NCBI GenBank assembly: GCA_029262195.1
Contig: JAJCZX010000001.1
Location: forward strand, 1-62,734
DNA length: 62,734 nt
Direction of reading: 5' to 3'
DNA from: Gemmatimonadota bacterium
Lineage (GTDB): Bacteria > Gemmatimonadota > Gemmatimonadetes > Gemmatimonadales > GWC2-71-9
Part shown: positions 61,462 to 62,734 of the stretch, piece after piece
How the letters are laid out: each line of letters begins with the position of its first letter
How positions within the stretch are numbered: the first letter of the stretch is position 1
The notes under the pieces: generated by a model
Told to the model about the DNA's origin: nothing
Seen by the model: the letters and a program-made list of their open reading frames with translations, nothing else
The model's database searches: none
Made by a program: the position numbers and the translations under genes

Positions 61462-62734
61462 CTACGGACTCGTCAGGATGATATTGTTGCCCGACTGAGC
61501 GCTCGTCCACGAACCACCCGGGCCAGCAAAGGGAGTCGTGAAGTTCCCCGTAAGCGAACTTGACGTAATCACCGTGAACTGTGTCGACGGACTAGGTGCG
61601 AACGAAGGATTGGCGTTGGCTGTACCGGAAATAGAAACAGTCGCATTTGCGTCCGCGTTGAGTGCAACCGTCGCGACCGCCGAAAGGTCAAACTGCATCG
61701 TCCCTGTCGACGTGAAATTTCCAGAGACCGTGGTATTGAACGGAAGTGGTGCCGCCACGATCATCGTTCCCGTGTTTGACACGGTTGCCCCGTTCCGCGC
61801 TGCGATGCTCCCGCCATTAAACGTGCTGGTATTCGGGAGGGCGAGCGTTCCCGTAATCGCATCAACCGTTCCGGTGTTGGTGAACGGGTTGTTGAGAGTG
61901 ACAGATCCGGTGGTCGGATTAATGTTGAGCACGCCCTGATTTTCAATGGATTGTGCAGCCCCACCGAAGAAATTGGACATCGTCATTGCGGTGTTGATGT
62001 TTGCTATCGCTCCGCCGCCGTTGCGGAAAATCGCACCCGACCCCATCTGAAGGTTTCCTGAATTCCAATCGAGGTCGCCGATGTTCTCCAACAAACGGGT
62101 CTGAAGATTCACTGTGTTCCCCACGGTCGTCGTTGCCGCTTGCAGGAGGCGGGTGGTACCTGTACCGCTGTGAGTGCCACCATTCCAGACGAACGTTCCG
62201 CCAGAAGGCACTTCGAGAGTCCCAGCGCCGGTAACAGTCCCACCGGTCTGGGTTAGGTCGGTGAACGACATCGTCTCACTTACGGAGTTGGTCAACGTCG
62301 CACTGGTGATTTCAACTGGTCCGGAGAAAAACAAGCCAGAGGCAATCGTGTGCGTATTGCTCACGAATCGTAGAATGCCGCCACTCAGGGTGGGGGCCGC
62401 ATCAATCGTGCTCGAGCTTTCAAGAGCCAATACTCCACTCTGAACATTCAGCGAACCGGTGTTTGCGAACGGACTCTGGAGGCGCACCAGGCCGGTCGTC
62501 GGATCGCTATTCCAGGTACCCTGGTTGTCCAACGTGGAAGCGGCACCGCCAAAAAAGTTCGACATGGTCATAGCAGTATTCACATTGGTAACGCCGCCCG
62601 AACCAGTGCGGAATATCGCACCTGACCCCATTTGCAGGTTACCGGTATTCCAGGTCAACGTCCCCAGGTTCTCCAGCAAACGCGTCTGGAGGTTTACGGT
62701 GTTGCCCACAATCATCGTCGCGCCAAGAGGTATC
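61462..62734 (-). CDS. Repeat-rich surface protein (cut by right edge)
   Basis: The frame is open to the right edge, so the true start lies outside. The 420 visible residues are Asn/Thr/Gly-rich with small beta repeats (GNLQMGSGAIF, NTAMTMSNFFGGAA, NTGTV), typical of beta-helix, filamentous-haemagglutinin or autotransporter-like surface proteins. A long unit of about 195 residues (about 585 bp) occurs twice: VNLQTRLLEN near 62,695 and again near 62,110, with near-identical DNA in parts. The C-terminal end (SGNFTSTGTMQFDLS) has no clear membrane beta-barrel or sorting signal in this window. Confidence 0.75.
   Translation of the reverse strand, partial: IPLGATMIVGNTVNLQTRLLENLGTLTWNTGNLQMGSGAIFRTGSGGVTNVNTAMTMSNFFGGAASTLDNQGTWNSDPTTGLVRLQSPFANTGSLNVQSGVLALESSSTIDAAPTLSGGILRFVSNTHTIASGLFFSGPVEITSATLTNSVSETMSFTDLTQTGGTVTGAGTLEVPSGGTFVWNGGTHSGTGTTRLLQAATTTVGNTVNLQTRLLENIGDLDWNSGNLQMGSGAIFRNGGGAIANINTAMTMSNFFGGAAQSIENQGVLNINPTTGSVTLNNPFTNTGTVDAITGTLALPNTSTFNGGSIAARNGATVSNTGTMIVAAPLPFNTTVSGNFTSTGTMQFDLSAVATVALNADANATVSISGTANANPSFAPSPSTQFTVITSSSLTGNFTTPFAGPGGSWTSAQSGNNIILTSP

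Overview
This window is chromosomal DNA of a diderm (outer-membrane) bacterium. The secretin and other type II secretion genes, a TolC/RND efflux set, lipoprotein signal peptides and many secreted beta-propeller proteins all need two membranes. The mix of secreted 6-bladed and PD40 propellers, an M1 peptidase, amidohydrolases, a long RHS protein and moderately GC-rich codon use resembles Gemmatimonadota or a neighbouring environmental lineage. That placement is inference, because no rRNA or other taxonomic marker is present. The organism must also decode selenocysteine, since its selD carries an in-frame TGA followed by a SECIS-like hairpin.

Left region (1-18,985, all minus strand). An 11-gene type II secretion operon (gspE-G-F-H-I-J-K-L-M-C-D) lies between two receiver-less sigma54 activators. 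A very large secreted RHS/YD-repeat protein with a distinct C-terminal tail lies upstream. The start of a paralogue with nearly the same signal peptide and leader runs off the left edge. Both RHS-type genes have textbook -24/-12 (sigma54) promoters at about the same distance from the ATG, and a slightly imperfect one sits just before gspE. Related dyads lie upstream of these promoters. I read this as one sigma54-controlled unit of secretion machine plus exported cargo. Around it are decayed copies of an activator and a propeller gene and a frameshifted AAA ATPase gene, which points to repeated duplication and loss.

Middle region (19,047-48,102). Thioredoxin-like protein and saccharopine-dehydrogenase-like enzyme (minus); a TetR regulator; an M1 peptidase and a divergent sodium:solute symporter; then a minus-strand series gyrA, GGDEF response regulator, Ser/Thr kinase, amidohydrolase and E1-alpha dehydrogenase that ends at a strong bidirectional terminator. 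gyrA has a predicted promoter followed at once by a terminator-like leader hairpin. Next come a four-gene efflux operon (adaptor, TolC, two RND pumps), two propeller proteins, a DsbA relic overlapping a zinc alcohol dehydrogenase, and an Ig-like/PD40 surface protein.

Right region (48,348-62,734). A lysine-rich histone-like protein; a calcium/proton exchanger broken by a deletion and an 8-bp tandem duplication; a nickel-type transporter; selenoprotein selD; then a tight plus-strand run: RNase H, dCMP deaminase, zinc-ribbon protein, LeuB-like dehydrogenase, thiolase, hypothetical membrane protein, 3-hydroxyacyl-CoA dehydrogenase, DUF2231-like protein, lipoprotein and a frameshifted dapA. The minus strand closes with a cupin, an Ig-like lipoprotein, a J-domain membrane protein and a repeat-rich surface protein cut by the right edge. 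No rRNA, tRNA, CRISPR array or intact insertion sequence was seen.
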